Of a stretch of 64,000 nt of DNA, positions 34,760-43,494 are shown piece after piece (the stretch's first letter is position 1; each line of letters begins with the position of its first letter). This stretch comes from Streptomyces gardneri (GTDB lineage: Bacteria; Actinomycetota; Actinomycetes; Streptomycetales; Streptomycetaceae): positions 1-64,000 of the forward strand of contig NZ_BJMN01000040.1 of NCBI RefSeq assembly GCF_006539185.1, in the 5' to 3' direction. The position numbers and the translations under genes were made by a program. The notes under the pieces were generated by a model, which was not told the origin of the DNA, searched no databases, and saw only the letters and a list, made by a program, of their open reading frames with translations.

Positions 34760-35155
34760 GCCCCGCGACGGGCGGGCCGACCTCCTTTCACGACGACACT
34801 GACCTCGTGCAGCGGGCGCGACGGCGGCCGGGGTGGTCGCGGAGGAGACGCCTCCGGCGGCGCCTACTTCACGACGCGACCACTTCTCGTCCAGTCCGGC
34901 AACAGCTTTGCGTCGAGCACGGTCACGGCCGGCACGGCAGGCGTGAACTTACGGCACGGGCTGTCCCGGCGGTGCGGCAGGAGGCGGTTTCGGAGGCCCC
35001 GCCGGCGCCCCGGGAAAGGGCGGCCAGAACACCGAAGGCGTCGTCGCCGCAGACGGCGGGTCCGGCGCCCAGGGCGGGTCGGGAAGTGCCGGCACGAAGG
35101 GTGGTGCCGGAGCCGACGGCGCGCCCGGCGCCATGGGCGACCTCCACCACAACTG
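34760..35155 (+). pseudogene. Glycine-rich protein gene, frameshifted
   Basis: The plus strand reads GGAYFTTRPLLVQSGNSFAS, STVTAGTAGVN in one frame, then after a shift near 34955 CPGGAAGGGFGGPAGAPGKG, GQNTEGVVAADGGSGAQGGS and GSAGTKGGAGADGAPGAMGD to a TGA at 35154. The tail is collagen-like in composition. The original start is unclear. It may have been a surface or coat-type protein next to the broken peptidoglycan-binding gene. Confidence 0.5.
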
Positions 35156-35193
35156 AACCCCCGCCCAGGGAACGTCACTGAGATCCTGAACGC

Positions 35194-35994
35194 ATGCCCG
35201 AAGACTCGAACCTGCTGTCAGCCCTGTGGCCTCTCGCACCGGCCGGTGCGACCGACTGGTTGCTGGAGCTGTGCGGCGACGGTGTGACAGGGTTCATGCC
35301 GCCTGGAATGCCGGATGCGGCCTGGGTGCTCAACGCGATGTACGAGCACGAACGGGGCGCGGCCGAGGTGTCGTACCACGATGCTCGCCAAGCGCGCCTG
35401 GCAGAGGGGAGCATCCAGCCCCACCCCGTCGTCGGCATGGACCTCGACGCTGTGGGCATCGCCACGGGAGGCAGCCTGGGGCGCGCCGGGCACCCTGGCC
35501 TGGGTTGGCGGCGGCTGCCCTGGGCGGAGCTGGCCCGGCGAACCGGCGACCCCCTGGTGCCCGACGGGCTGCTGCCCTCCTACCGTTGCTTCCCCTCGGT
35601 CAAGAAGGAGGGCAGCTGGCCACTCGGCATCGCTCCACCCACCGAGGGCAGCCTCGACCGCGAGAGCTGGAACCGCCTGATCGGCATCCTCACCGACTAC
35701 AGCCCCGCAGGCCCGGACACCGTCTGCCTGGTCTACTACAACCCGCTGATGCTCGGGGCCGCCGACTTCGACAACCTGCATGTACGTGTCGGGCGCCTGG
35801 GCGATGCCGAGATGCTGTACGACCACCCCGAAGTCGATTTCAGCCCTTCGAACCTCTGGGCCGAGGATCGCTCATGGGTCCTGTGCACCGACTACGACCT
35901 GTGGGCCACCAAGGTCGCGGGACCCCGGGCCCTGATCGACGCGGTGATCGACGACACCGAGATCGAGGCGGTACGACTGCCCTGGGCGCCCTGA
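35194..35994 (+). CDS. Conserved hypothetical protein
   Basis: 266 residues, soluble. Features are GDGVTGFMPPGMPDAAWVLN, RLPWAELARRTGDPLVPDGL, LIGILTDYSPAGPDTVCLVY, YNPLMLGAADFDNLHVRVGR and EDRSWVLCTDYDLWATKVAG. Proteins of this make-up are frequent in actinomycetes and unnamed. ATG 35194 is preceded by GAGATCC. It converges with a methyltransferase 23 bp away. No motif gives a function. Confidence 0.75.
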   Translation: MPEDSNLLSALWPLAPAGATDWLLELCGDGVTGFMPPGMPDAAWVLNAMYEHERGAAEVSYHDARQARLAEGSIQPHPVVGMDLDAVGIATGGSLGRAGHPGLGWRRLPWAELARRTGDPLVPDGLLPSYRCFPSVKKEGSWPLGIAPPTEGSLDRESWNRLIGILTDYSPAGPDTVCLVYYNPLMLGAADFDNLHVRVGRLGDAEMLYDHPEVDFSPSNLWAEDRSWVLCTDYDLWATKVAGPRALIDAVIDDTEIEAVRLPWAP

Positions 35995-36017
35995 CGGCCG
36001 GTCGCCCCACGGGCACC

Positions 36018-36770
36018 TCAGGCGGGCTTGCGCCACACGGAGATGTGCTTCGTGGAGTCCTGGGTGAACGGTGTCCCGTCCCAGTCCGCGAGGCGACGTT
36101 CCTTCTCGAGCCCGGCGATCCGTGCCATCAGGTCGAGCTCTGCCGGCCAGGCGTAGCGGTGTCGGGAGTTTTCGCGGCGGTAGCGGAGGTCGTCGCCGTC
36201 GCTGTCGTCGTCGCGGGTGAAGTGGTGCGAGACGAGAATCTGCTCGACGAGGTCGAAGGTGTCGAAGCCGAGATGCCGCTCGGAGACGTCGAACGGCACC
36301 GCGACCTGGCCGGGCGGCAGGAACCGTAGCGGCGGCACGCCCAGCTCGATGACGAATCGGCCGCCGGGTGCCAGATGACGTGCGGCGTTGCGGAAGCACT
36401 CGATCTGCTCGTCCTGCGTGAGCAGGTTGGTGATGGTGTTGTAGACGAGATAGACCAGGGTGAACTCGCCCGGGACGACGGTGGTGGCCATGTCCCCGAT
36501 GGTCACCGGGAGCGTGTCCTCGTCGATCTTGCGGCGCAGTGCCGCCGCCATGTGCTCGGACAGTTCGATGCCCGCCACCGGCACACCGCGTTCCCTCAGC
36601 GGGACGCCCACTCGTCCGGTCCCGATGGCGAACTCCAGCGCCCGGCCGTCCCCGGCGAGGTCGGCGAGAAAGGCGAGAGTCGGTCCGAGAACGGCAGCCG
36701 AGGACATCTCGGTCTCCTCGGCGTCGTAGCGGTCGGCGGTCGCACGGGTCCACAGCTCACTGCTCGTCAC
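36018..36770 (-). CDS. Class I SAM-dependent methyltransferase
   Basis: 250 residues. The SAM-binding motif is LEFAIGTGRVGVPLRERG with the acidic residue in VAGIELSEHM, then TLVYLVYNTITNLLTQDEQI and AARHLAPGGRFVIEL. This is the Methyltransf_25-type fold, small-molecule class. GTG 36770 (VTSSELWTRATADRYDAEET) is the family-like start; a 45-residue extension lacks similarity. The acceptor is unknown. Upstream on the same strand, after 150 bp, lies an NdgR-like regulator gene. Confidence 0.9.
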   Translation of the reverse strand: MTSSELWTRATADRYDAEETEMSSAAVLGPTLAFLADLAGDGRALEFAIGTGRVGVPLRERGVPVAGIELSEHMAAALRRKIDEDTLPVTIGDMATTVVPGEFTLVYLVYNTITNLLTQDEQIECFRNAARHLAPGGRFVIELGVPPLRFLPPGQVAVPFDVSERHLGFDTFDLVEQILVSHHFTRDDDSDGDDLRYRRENSRHRYAWPAELDLMARIAGLEKERRLADWDGTPFTQDSTKHISVWRKPA

Positions 36771-36920
36771 GGACAGGCACTCTGCCCGGTGCAGAGGGGC
36801 GCTGTCGACGCATTTCCCTTCCAGCACCTTTCCTCGTCGACGATTCCGGCGAAGGAAGGAAGAAGGAAGTCCGAACACGTCAGCCGGGGGAGGGCCGGGA
36901 CCCACGTCGTGGTGCCACGG

Positions 36921-37643
36921 TCAGGAGTGGGACACGACTTCGGTGAGGCGGTCGGCCGCGTCGACGGCGGCCTTCGCGAGCCGGGCGCCGGGGTGTCGGG
37001 TGAGGCGTTGGATGGGGCCGGTGACCGTGACGGCGGCCACGACACGGTCGGACGGGCCGCGGACCGGAGCAGAGACGGAGGCCATGCCGGGTTCGCGCTC
37101 ACCGATCGACTGGGCCCAGCCCCGGCGCCGTACGCCGCTCAGGGCCGTGGCCGTGAAGCGAGCACCCTGCAGAGCCTGGTAGAAGTGCTCGGGATCCTCC
37201 CAGGCCACCAGGACCTGGGCGGCGGAGCCGACCTTCATGGGGAGCGTGGACCCCACGGGCACGATGTCGCGCAGGCCGGCGGTCCGCTCGGCGGCGGCGA
37301 CGCATACGCGCATCTCACCCTGGCGCCGGTAGAGCTGCGCGCTCTCGCCGGTGGCGTCCCGAAGGGAGGTGAGGACCGGACCGGCCGCGGCCAGCAGAAG
37401 GTCCTCGCCCGCGGCAGCCGACAGTTCGCCGATTCGGGGGCCGAGGACGAAGCGGCCCTGTACGTCCCGGCCGAGCAGACGGTGACGTTCGAGCGCGAGG
37501 GCGAGTCGATGGGCCGTGGGCCGCGACAAGCCGGTGGAAGCGACCAGCCCCGCCAGAGTGGCCGGGCCCGACGCCAGCGCGCCGAGGATCACTGCGGCCT
37601 TGTCGAGGACGCCAACACCACTAGAAATATCCGAAATGTCCAT
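36921..37643 (-). CDS. IclR-family regulator, NdgR-like
   Basis: 240 residues. The N-terminal winged helix reads SSGVGVLDKAAVILGALASG, PATLAGLVASTGLSRPTAHR. The C-terminal effector domain has RDATGESAQLYRRQGEMRVC, VAAAERTAGLRDIVPVGSTL and GVRRRGWAQSIGEREPGMAS. This closely follows the Streptomyces amino-acid/stress regulator NdgR, but leuCD, the usual neighbour, is absent, so this may be a paralogue. Possible targets are the methyltransferase downstream or an operator in the 450-bp upstream region. Confidence 0.9.
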   Translation of the reverse strand: MDISDISSGVGVLDKAAVILGALASGPATLAGLVASTGLSRPTAHRLALALERHRLLGRDVQGRFVLGPRIGELSAAAGEDLLLAAAGPVLTSLRDATGESAQLYRRQGEMRVCVAAAERTAGLRDIVPVGSTLPMKVGSAAQVLVAWEDPEHFYQALQGARFTATALSGVRRRGWAQSIGEREPGMASVSAPVRGPSDRVVAAVTVTGPIQRLTRHPGARLAKAAVDAADRLTEVVSHS

Positions 37644-38099
37644 GAAAGGGGGTACTCCAGTCTCGGTCCGCGAGCCATGGCTCGCGGCGACCTCGCTCAG
37701 GGGAGGGCGAGGATGATCAGCGGGAAAGGGCCGAAACGGTCGGCCGATATGCCGCGGCGATCATGAGATGGGTACGCGGAAAGCCCGGGGCGGACAGAGC
37801 CGGGGCGAAGGACAGCACAGAGAGCACCGTGTCTCCTCATCTTTTCCCGCGCCACGTTGGCGCGGGCCGGAGTTGGCACTGATCCCGACGGCGCGGCGCG
37901 AACATGGAACGCCGAGTCGACCGGGGAGTTGCCGGGGCTTCGTAGGGCCGGTCCCTCCACCCCTCTGGATGATTCGCGAGGAACCATACAAGACTCCTGG
38001 TCGGCCTGCCAACGGCTTTCGGGCGGGCTCCAGCCGCTCGCGGATGGAGCAGGCTCTCTCGTGATGCTCAGGGCCGTGGGGTGGTGGCATCCTGCGCGG
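37644..38099. other. Intergenic region with hairpin
   Basis: 456 bp without a credible gene. A perfect 9-bp stem CCCGCGCCA/TGGCGCGGG with a 3-nt loop lies at 37846-37866; neither strand has a following T-run, so its role is open. The region holds the control sequences of the divergent NdgR-like and lipoprotein genes. Confidence 0.55.
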
Positions 38100-38843
38100 A
38101 TGAGACACATGGGCAGGGTGGCGGCCGCCGCGGCCGGGACGGCTGTGGTGGCGGTGCTGATATCGGGCTGCGGCAGCGGTGGTGAAGGGGCGTCGGGGGC
38201 GCCGGTCGCAGTGAGCGAGACGCCGACCGACGATCCGACGTCCTGGGAGGAGCTGTTCCCGACCGAGGATCCGCCGCCGACCGAGGATCCGCTGCCGACC
38301 GAGGGGGAGGAGCCGGTCGATCCGGACGTGACGGGTCCGGCGGCGGAGCTGGATGCCCTCGCGGCGCAGAAGGGCTGGGAGTACGACGACGACATGTACG
38401 ACTCGCCGTCGGCGTTGGTGACCAGGGTGTGCGAGGAGCTGCCGACGTCCGAGAAGGACGGGAGGTCACCGGCCCAATGGCTGGCCGAGGGCACCTCCTT
38501 CTGGGACGACGGGAAGCAGATTCTGCTGGCGGGGGTTCCGAAGCTCTGCCCGAAGTGGACGGACGCGGTGAAGGCCGCGGCGTCGGGGAAGTACGACCGT
38601 TGGTTCGGCAACGGGACGTACGCGGTGTCGTCGAAGCCCGCCGAGGCGCAGCAGGTGATCCCACCGGGCACGTACCGGTCCGAGGGAAGCACGGCGAACT
38701 GCTACTGGGTGCGGACCACGGAGTCGGGCGATCCCATCGACAGCCAGTTCGCGACCAGCCCGCGGAAGGTCATGGTGACGATCCGGTCGTCCGACGGGCA
38801 GTTCACGTCGGAGGGGTGCGCAGTGTGGAAGCCGGTGAAGTAG
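38100..38843 (+). CDS. Lipoprotein with PTED repeats
   Basis: 247 residues. The signal RHMGRVAAAAAGTAVVAVLI ends in lipobox ISGC. A low-complexity acidic linker follows (PTEDPPPTEDPLPTE), then AAELDALAAQKGWEYDDDMY and a compact C-terminal domain with VIPPGTYRSEGSTANCYWVR and MVTIRSSDGQFTSEGCAVW. That C-terminal part is shared by many Streptomyces secreted proteins of unknown role. ATG 38100 is chosen; ATG 38109 is also possible. Confidence 0.82.
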   Translation: MRHMGRVAAAAAGTAVVAVLISGCGSGGEGASGAPVAVSETPTDDPTSWEELFPTEDPPPTEDPLPTEGEEPVDPDVTGPAAELDALAAQKGWEYDDDMYDSPSALVTRVCEELPTSEKDGRSPAQWLAEGTSFWDDGKQILLAGVPKLCPKWTDAVKAAASGKYDRWFGNGTYAVSSKPAEAQQVIPPGTYRSEGSTANCYWVRTTESGDPIDSQFATSPRKVMVTIRSSDGQFTSEGCAVWKPVK

Positions 38844-38879
38844 CCGGCCCGGGGAACGAAGGCGGCCCCGCGGACGGGC

Positions 38880-39000
38880 CCGGTCGGCGGCTCTTGCGGA
38901 GGGTGGCGGGTGTGGTGCCGTACCAGCGGTGGATTGACCGGCGCATTGCGCGGGCGTTGGCGTAGCCGCATCGGGATGCGATGGAGTCGATGCGCATGGC
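38880..39000 (-). pseudogene. AraC-family regulator C-terminal fragment
   Basis: Minus-strand MRIDSIASRCGYANARAMRR, SIHRWYGTTPATLRK is the second helix-turn-helix of an AraC-type regulator. Nothing of the ligand domain or first helix-turn-helix is found upstream. It begins abruptly near 39000. Confidence 0.75.
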
Positions 39001-39151
39001 CGGACCTAGACACCCTTCGGTGACCTGGCGACCGAATGGCCGTACAACGGCAGCGAATCGCTCAACCGAAGGCACCACTGCGTACTGGCGTCTTGAGATC
39101 TATGGCAGGAACGGAAACCTGCCACAGATTGCAAGGGGAGAGTCTGAGGCG

Positions 39152-40015
39152 TTACGGGGTCTTGGGCGCTTGATCTTGGTGGATCTCGGTGAAGGCGAGC
39201 AGGAGTGCGGCCGTCTGCGCCGGTTCCTCCAGAATGGGTGTGTGCCCGGCACCGGGCAGCAGCTCGACTCTCGCGCCCGGAACGACGCGGTAGTCGGCCG
39301 CGGACGAGGGCCGCCATCTGCGGTCCTGGTCGCCGAAGATGACCTGCAGCGGCTTACCGAGGGGCATCAGGCGGTCCGGGAGCGCCCGCTGGTTCAGATA
39401 GGCGATGGACGCCTGCATGGCCGTGGTGAGTGCGTGGTAGGTCATGCCGCGCAGTTCGTCGACGAGTTCCTGTGGGACGTGGTAACCCGTACGGAATGCG
39501 GAACTCGCGAACTGTCGGATCTGTTCGTCGGTCGGTGGCCACTGCGTCGGGTCGATCGCGGTAGACCCCGACGGGATGAAGGCATCCATGCTGGGGCCGG
39601 TGTTGATGAGCGCGAGCGCGGTCACCAGGTCGGGTCGTTGCTCGGCGAGAGCGGTGGCGGGATAGCCACCGCTGGAGTGGCCGACGATGATGGCTCGTTC
39701 GACCCCGAGCCGGTCCAGTGCCGTGCCGATCCTGCGTCCCTGCTCCAGGGGTGAGTAGTCACCGTCGGCCGGTTCGGCCGAGCGGCCGTGCCCGGGCAGG
39801 TCGATCCGTATGACGCGATGGGATGTGGTCAGCAGGGGAACCAGTGCGTCCCACGAACGGCTCGACGTGGCGGATCCGTGGATGAGGAGGAGCGCAGGCG
39901 CGCCGCGAGGGCCGTCCTGGCAGACGTAGATGTCGCCCTGGTCCAGGTGGAGGAGCGCATCCTCGGTGGCCGGGGCGTCGCCGTTCGCCTGAGGTTGGCT
40001 GTCGGGAAGAGTCAT
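39152..40015 (-). CDS. Alpha/beta-fold hydrolase
   Basis: 287 residues, cytosolic. Oxyanion HG in LLLIHGSATSSRSWDALVPL, IRIDLPGHGRSAEPADGDYS, nucleophile elbow VGHSSGGYPA, acid in QVIFGDQDRRWRP and His in LLPGAGHTPILEEPAQTA. It is a general esterase/hydrolase of the Abhydrolase_1 type. ATG 40015 follows weak purines. It is divergent from an AraC gene 80 bp away, which is probably its regulator. Confidence 0.9.
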   Translation of the reverse strand: MTLPDSQPQANGDAPATEDALLHLDQGDIYVCQDGPRGAPALLLIHGSATSSRSWDALVPLLTTSHRVIRIDLPGHGRSAEPADGDYSPLEQGRRIGTALDRLGVERAIIVGHSSGGYPATALAEQRPDLVTALALINTGPSMDAFIPSGSTAIDPTQWPPTDEQIRQFASSAFRTGYHVPQELVDELRGMTYHALTTAMQASIAYLNQRALPDRLMPLGKPLQVIFGDQDRRWRPSSAADYRVVPGARVELLPGAGHTPILEEPAQTAALLLAFTEIHQDQAPKTP

Positions 40016-40095
40016 GAGCCCACTGTCGTCGCAGGTGCGCGCCGACGGCTTGGACGAATGTTCCCCTCTCCACCTGGCCCTCTTAGCATGTGGCG

Positions 40096-40958
40096 ATGGG
40101 GTCATCCACGAGTGAGCGTGACCACCCTGCGCTGTGGGACGTCGCGCGTCCCGAGCGGCCGAGCCGGGTGCCTGGTGTCGACATGGCCGGCTTCCGGATC
40201 CCCGGTCGGCCCGTCGGCGGTCTGCGGGTGGTTCCGCATCCGGCCGTGATGCTGATCCTGGAGTTCGGGGCGAGTGCCTCCATCGTGGGGGACGGTGCTG
40301 GGCGGCAGCATCGGGGAAGTCTCGTCGCCGGGCCAGGGTTCGGCTCCGGAGGCGGGGTTCGGGCCTGGGGCGAACATGTCGAGTGTGTGCAGGTGCGCCT
40401 GTCCCCAGCGGTCGCGGGCACGGTACTGGGCGCCTCTCCGGCCGATCTGGCCGGTTCTGTGGTGGCCCTGGATGAGGTCTGGGGCGGGGAGGCGTCACGG
40501 ATTCGCGAGCAGCTGAGCGAGATCCCCTTGTGGGAGGACCGCTTCGCGTTCGCGGAGGCGTTGCTCGCCCGCCGGTCGACCCGGCGGTGGCCTGGGCCTG
40601 GAACCGGATCGTCGCCGGCAAGGGCCGCGTCCGGGTCGACCGCCTGGCGGCCGAACTCGGATGGAGTCGCAAGCGTCTGTGGACGCGGTTCCAGTCACAC
40701 ATCGGCATGCCACCGAAGAGTGCCGCGAAGCTGGTCCGCTTCGACCATGCCGTGCACCGTCTGGTCGCGGGTGAAGGCGTGGCCCAAGTCGCGGCGGACA
40801 GCGGCTACTACGACCAGTCCCACCTGCATCGGGACGTCATGGCGTTCACCGGTACGACCCCGGCGACCGTGCAGGGCGAGCCCTTCCTGACGGTGGACGA
40901 CCGCGCATGGCCGACTGCGAAATCTCGTGAGACCGCGGGAGAAGCCCAAGCCGGCTGA
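40096..40958 (+). pseudogene. AraC-family regulator with frameshift
   Basis: The first frame gives FRIPGRPVGGLRVVPHPAVM, LILEFGASASIVGDGAGR and LSEIPLWEDRFAFAEALLAR. Near 40565-40575 the frame changes to PPVDPAVAWAWNRIVAGKGR, ELGWSRKRLWTRFQSHIGMP and VAADSGYYDQSHLHRDVMAF, the DNA-binding domain. A one-base change would restore a protein of about 286 residues. Either a recent pseudogene or a sequencing error. Divergent from the hydrolase at 39152-40015. Confidence 0.85.
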
Positions 40959-41026
40959 ACGGCATCCGTCACGCGCCGTGAGATGTGCACCAGGCTGTGC
41001 AGCCCCGGTCCCGTGGGGTGGGCGGA

Positions 41027-41108
41027 CTACCTCGCCGGGATTCGAACCCGGGTTTCCGATTCCGGGCGAACCGGAGACCGGTGTCCTTGGCCGCTGGACG
41101 ACGAGGAA
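41027..41108 (-). tRNA. tRNA-Arg(CCG)-like gene with 9-nt anticodon-loop insertion
   Basis: The minus strand folds as a cloverleaf: acceptor TTCCTCG/CGAGGTA (one T-T mismatch), D arm GTCC-AGCGGCCAA-GGAC, anticodon stem CCGGT/ATCGG, variable AAAC, T arm CCGGG-TTCGAAT-CCCGG. The anticodon loop is 16 nt, CTCCGG then TTCGCCCGG then A. Without the nine middle bases it would be CTCCGGA, reading Arg CCG. No CCA is encoded. It is either an aberrant or processed tRNA or a pseudogene. Confidence 0.7.
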
Positions 41109-41358
41109 CAGGGCTGTCCGGCATCGTACGGGCTATGAGGTGTCCCGTAAGAGGGTTCCGCGGCCGGTGGGAGTCAGAGGAAGGCCCGGCGGGACGCCTT
41201 CTCGACAAAGAGCCGCAGGATGCCCGCCAGCCGGCGGGCGTCCTGGATGTTGCCGGTGACGGTTCTGCGGCGCGAGGGCGTCGATGCGGTCCGCAAGAGG
41301 CTCGTGCTGGTCCGCTGTCTCAAGGGGCAGGGGACCAGAGAAACCTGATGGGCCTGTC

Positions 41359-41898
41359 TCATTCTCCGAGTGCGAACGACGCCCGTTCTTGCCACTTCAC
41401 GCCGTCGTGCACGATGAGTTCGACCGACGCGACGTGAGAGGTGAACGGGAGGCTGCCTGCGAGGTCGGCCTCGATCTTCTCCAGGACGGTGCCTTCCTGA
41501 CCTTGAGCGATGGTCAGGTGAGGAATGATCTCGGTGAATCGGCCGCCATACGGCGGAGCCTCAGGCCACCGATCAGCGATCGCCTCCGTGAGCTGCCGCA
41601 CCTGCATGTCAGGCTCGGGAACGAGATACAGCACTCCCGGGAGCCGCCCGAAACTCTCGAACCGCAGGTCAAAGGCCTGGTGGCTGCCCAGCACGTCCGC
41701 GAGAGCGGAGTGGACGAGCGTATCTATTCGACTCTCGTCGAGGAACGGGAAGAGCACAGTGATGTGGGCTGGGACCCCGGCCTGGGCTGAGGGGTCGAGC
41801 CGTTCACGCCACCCGCGGACGGACGGCTCCGCCTCTGGGATCCGGACGATGAGCGCCGTCTGGCCCGCCCGAAACGCACTGGTGCTGTCATCTGCCAT
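41359..41898 (-). CDS. 2'-5' RNA ligase-like (2H phosphoesterase) protein
   Basis: 179 residues. Two His-X-Thr motifs stand about 87 residues apart, HITVLFPFLDE and HLTIAQGQEG, the signature of the 2H phosphoesterase superfamily (LigT-like). Also FESFGRLPGVLYLVPEPDMQ. Members open cyclic phosphates or act on 2'-5' linked RNA; the substrate here is unknown. ATG 41898 (MADDSTSAFRAGQTALIVRI) is the start. It lies 250 bp beyond the tRNA-like gene. Confidence 0.9.
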   Translation of the reverse strand: MADDSTSAFRAGQTALIVRIPEAEPSVRGWRERLDPSAQAGVPAHITVLFPFLDESRIDTLVHSALADVLGSHQAFDLRFESFGRLPGVLYLVPEPDMQVRQLTEAIADRWPEAPPYGGRFTEIIPHLTIAQGQEGTVLEKIEADLAGSLPFTSHVASVELIVHDGVKWQERASFALGE

Positions 41899-42067
41899 GA
41901 CACCGGATGGTGTCACCTCTGACGGCCCGAGGGATGTTCGGCGGTCACCGACGACCGGTCGCGGACATGCAGGCCCTGAACGGTGCATTGCCCGGCCATG
42001 CCCAGGGCACGCTGAACAAGTGCCCGAGCCCACCCGGGCGGCAGGGCCGATGTGAAGGAGCGGGCTG

Positions 42068-42721
42068 ATGCGGAGCTTCGAGGTGGGGGAGAGCATCGCG
42101 CGGCGCGATGTTCACCGTTCCGGCCGAGTCTGGAGCGAACAGGCCCTTCGAGTCATCGACGACACGGACCAGGCTCTGATCACCGCGTGCGCGCCGGGAG
42201 CCCAGGTCCGCTGGCCCGCCCTCTACGCCCGGGCGCGCGCCGAGGACGACCGGTCGGTGCGCACCGAGGCGTTCGACGCGTTGGCGACGGGGGAGTGGCA
42301 GCTCGCGGACGCGGTGTGGCAGGAGACCGAGCTGGTGTTGTGGAAGCCGCCGGAGACATGGTTCAGCGTCAACGCCTTCTACATCCCCGACGAGGAGCGC
42401 GACGGTGGCCGCCGTCTGCGGAACTGGTACGTCAACTTCGAGCGTCCCACCATCCGCAACCCGGGCGGCTTCGACACCTTCGACCTCGCCGTCGACCTCC
42501 TGGTCGCCCCCGACCTCACGAGCTGGCACTGGAAGGACGAGGACGAGTACGCGCACCTACGGCGGCTCGGCGTCATCACCGACACCGAGCACCACGCCGT
42601 GAACGCGGCCCGGGGGCAGGCACTTGCGATGATCGCCCAACACACGGGCGTGTTCGCAGACGCCGAACGATGGGCGGTCTGGCGATGGGACCCGGCCTGG
42701 CCCGCGCCCACCTGGGTGTAG
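42068..42721 (+). CDS. DUF402 domain-containing protein
   Basis: 217 residues. The DUF402 core is WYVNFERPTIRNPGGFDTFD, LAVDLLVAPDLTSWHWKDED and EYAHLRRLGVITDTEH. The family includes nucleoside-diphosphate and fluoroacetate-related phosphatases and a domain in RNase-type proteins, so a phosphatase role is possible but unproven. GGAGCGGGCTG precedes ATG 42068. It is divergent from the 2H-phosphoesterase gene, 170 bp away. Confidence 0.88.
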   Translation: MRSFEVGESIARRDVHRSGRVWSEQALRVIDDTDQALITACAPGAQVRWPALYARARAEDDRSVRTEAFDALATGEWQLADAVWQETELVLWKPPETWFSVNAFYIPDEERDGGRRLRNWYVNFERPTIRNPGGFDTFDLAVDLLVAPDLTSWHWKDEDEYAHLRRLGVITDTEHHAVNAARGQALAMIAQHTGVFADAERWAVWRWDPAWPAPTWV

Positions 42722-42973
42722 CTCGGGTACGGCCCCGCCCGTGACCACCGCCGCGTCGCCTGCGACCCCTGTGAGCACCTACCCCGCCGGCCGCACGGAC
42801 ACGGGTCAGCTGGATTTGTTCACGAGAACCGCTCTGCCTCAGCTTCCGTGACGGCCTGCCTCCATCGCTGCCGGGCGCCTCGTGCCCTCGTACGTCCCAG
42901 CCGGCTGCGCCTGCCCCTTCGCATTCGGTCGATTGCCGCGTGACCTGCACAAGCGTGGATGCGTTCATCGGGC

Positions 42974-43231
42974 ATGCGAAAGATCATCACTTGCGGCCTG
43001 CTGGCCGCCGCGGCGCTCTCCGCCACCACGCCCGCCTTCGCCGACCACGACAGCAACTTCGGCAGCGGGGTCAACGCGGCGAACAACTGGAACTTCACCG
43101 CCGCCGACGTGTGTATCCAGGAGCTCGCCGTGGTGCCCGCGCTGAGCGACTGGACCGGCAACCACAAGAACAACTGCTCCAACGGCAACGTCATCGACCA
43201 CTCCGGCGCCGGGGTGCCGCCCGGTCACTGA
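42974..43231 (+). CDS. Small secreted protein
   Basis: 85 residues. Signal peptide MRKIITCGLLAAAALSATTP, cleaved at AFA; mature part DHDSNFGSGVNAANNWNFTA, DVCIQELAVVPALSDWTGNH with two Cys (VCI, NCS), a likely disulfide. Asn-rich short exported proteins of this kind are common in Streptomyces and unstudied. It is not a chaplin (no repeated GN...C pattern). Followed by a terminator hairpin. Confidence 0.75.
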   Translation: MRKIITCGLLAAAALSATTPAFADHDSNFGSGVNAANNWNFTAADVCIQELAVVPALSDWTGNHKNNCSNGNVIDHSGAGVPPGH

Positions 43232-43247
43232 CAGCACCAGGTCAAGG

Positions 43248-43266
43248 GAGCCCCGACCCGGGGCTC
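43248..43266 (+). terminator. Terminator hairpin
   Basis: A perfect 8-bp stem GAGCCCCG/CGGGGCTC with a 3-nt loop, 17 bp after the small secreted gene. Confidence 0.85.
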
Positions 43267-43494
43267 TGCTTGAGTCGGCTGATGCATCGCCCGACCGCGT
43301 TGCGCTGCCTGTACGCCTCAGCGTCGAAGACGGGTGGCCGGCCACCCGAACGGCCGGTCTCAGGGGCGGCCGGTCTCAGGGGCGGGCAGGGTGAAGAATC
43401 TCACCCTCCCGCTTCCCCGCCGTAATGGTGAAGTCGCCTGATTACACTGCGTGTTGATCCTTCATTCTTGCCGTACGACCCCACGGAGAGAGTC

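Noticed and set aside
37846..37866. Terminator at a 9-bp perfect hairpin
   Set aside because: No T-run on either strand and no gene ends nearby; kept only as a note in the intergenic entry.
38268..38310. Tandem GACCGAGGATCCGC(C/T) repeats
   Set aside because: They encode the PTED linker of the lipoprotein; low-complexity coding DNA, not a separate element.
41174..41395. 73-residue minus-strand frame beside the tRNA-like gene
   Set aside because: Arg/Thr-rich, no family text, and no sign of an integrase or attachment-site duplication there.
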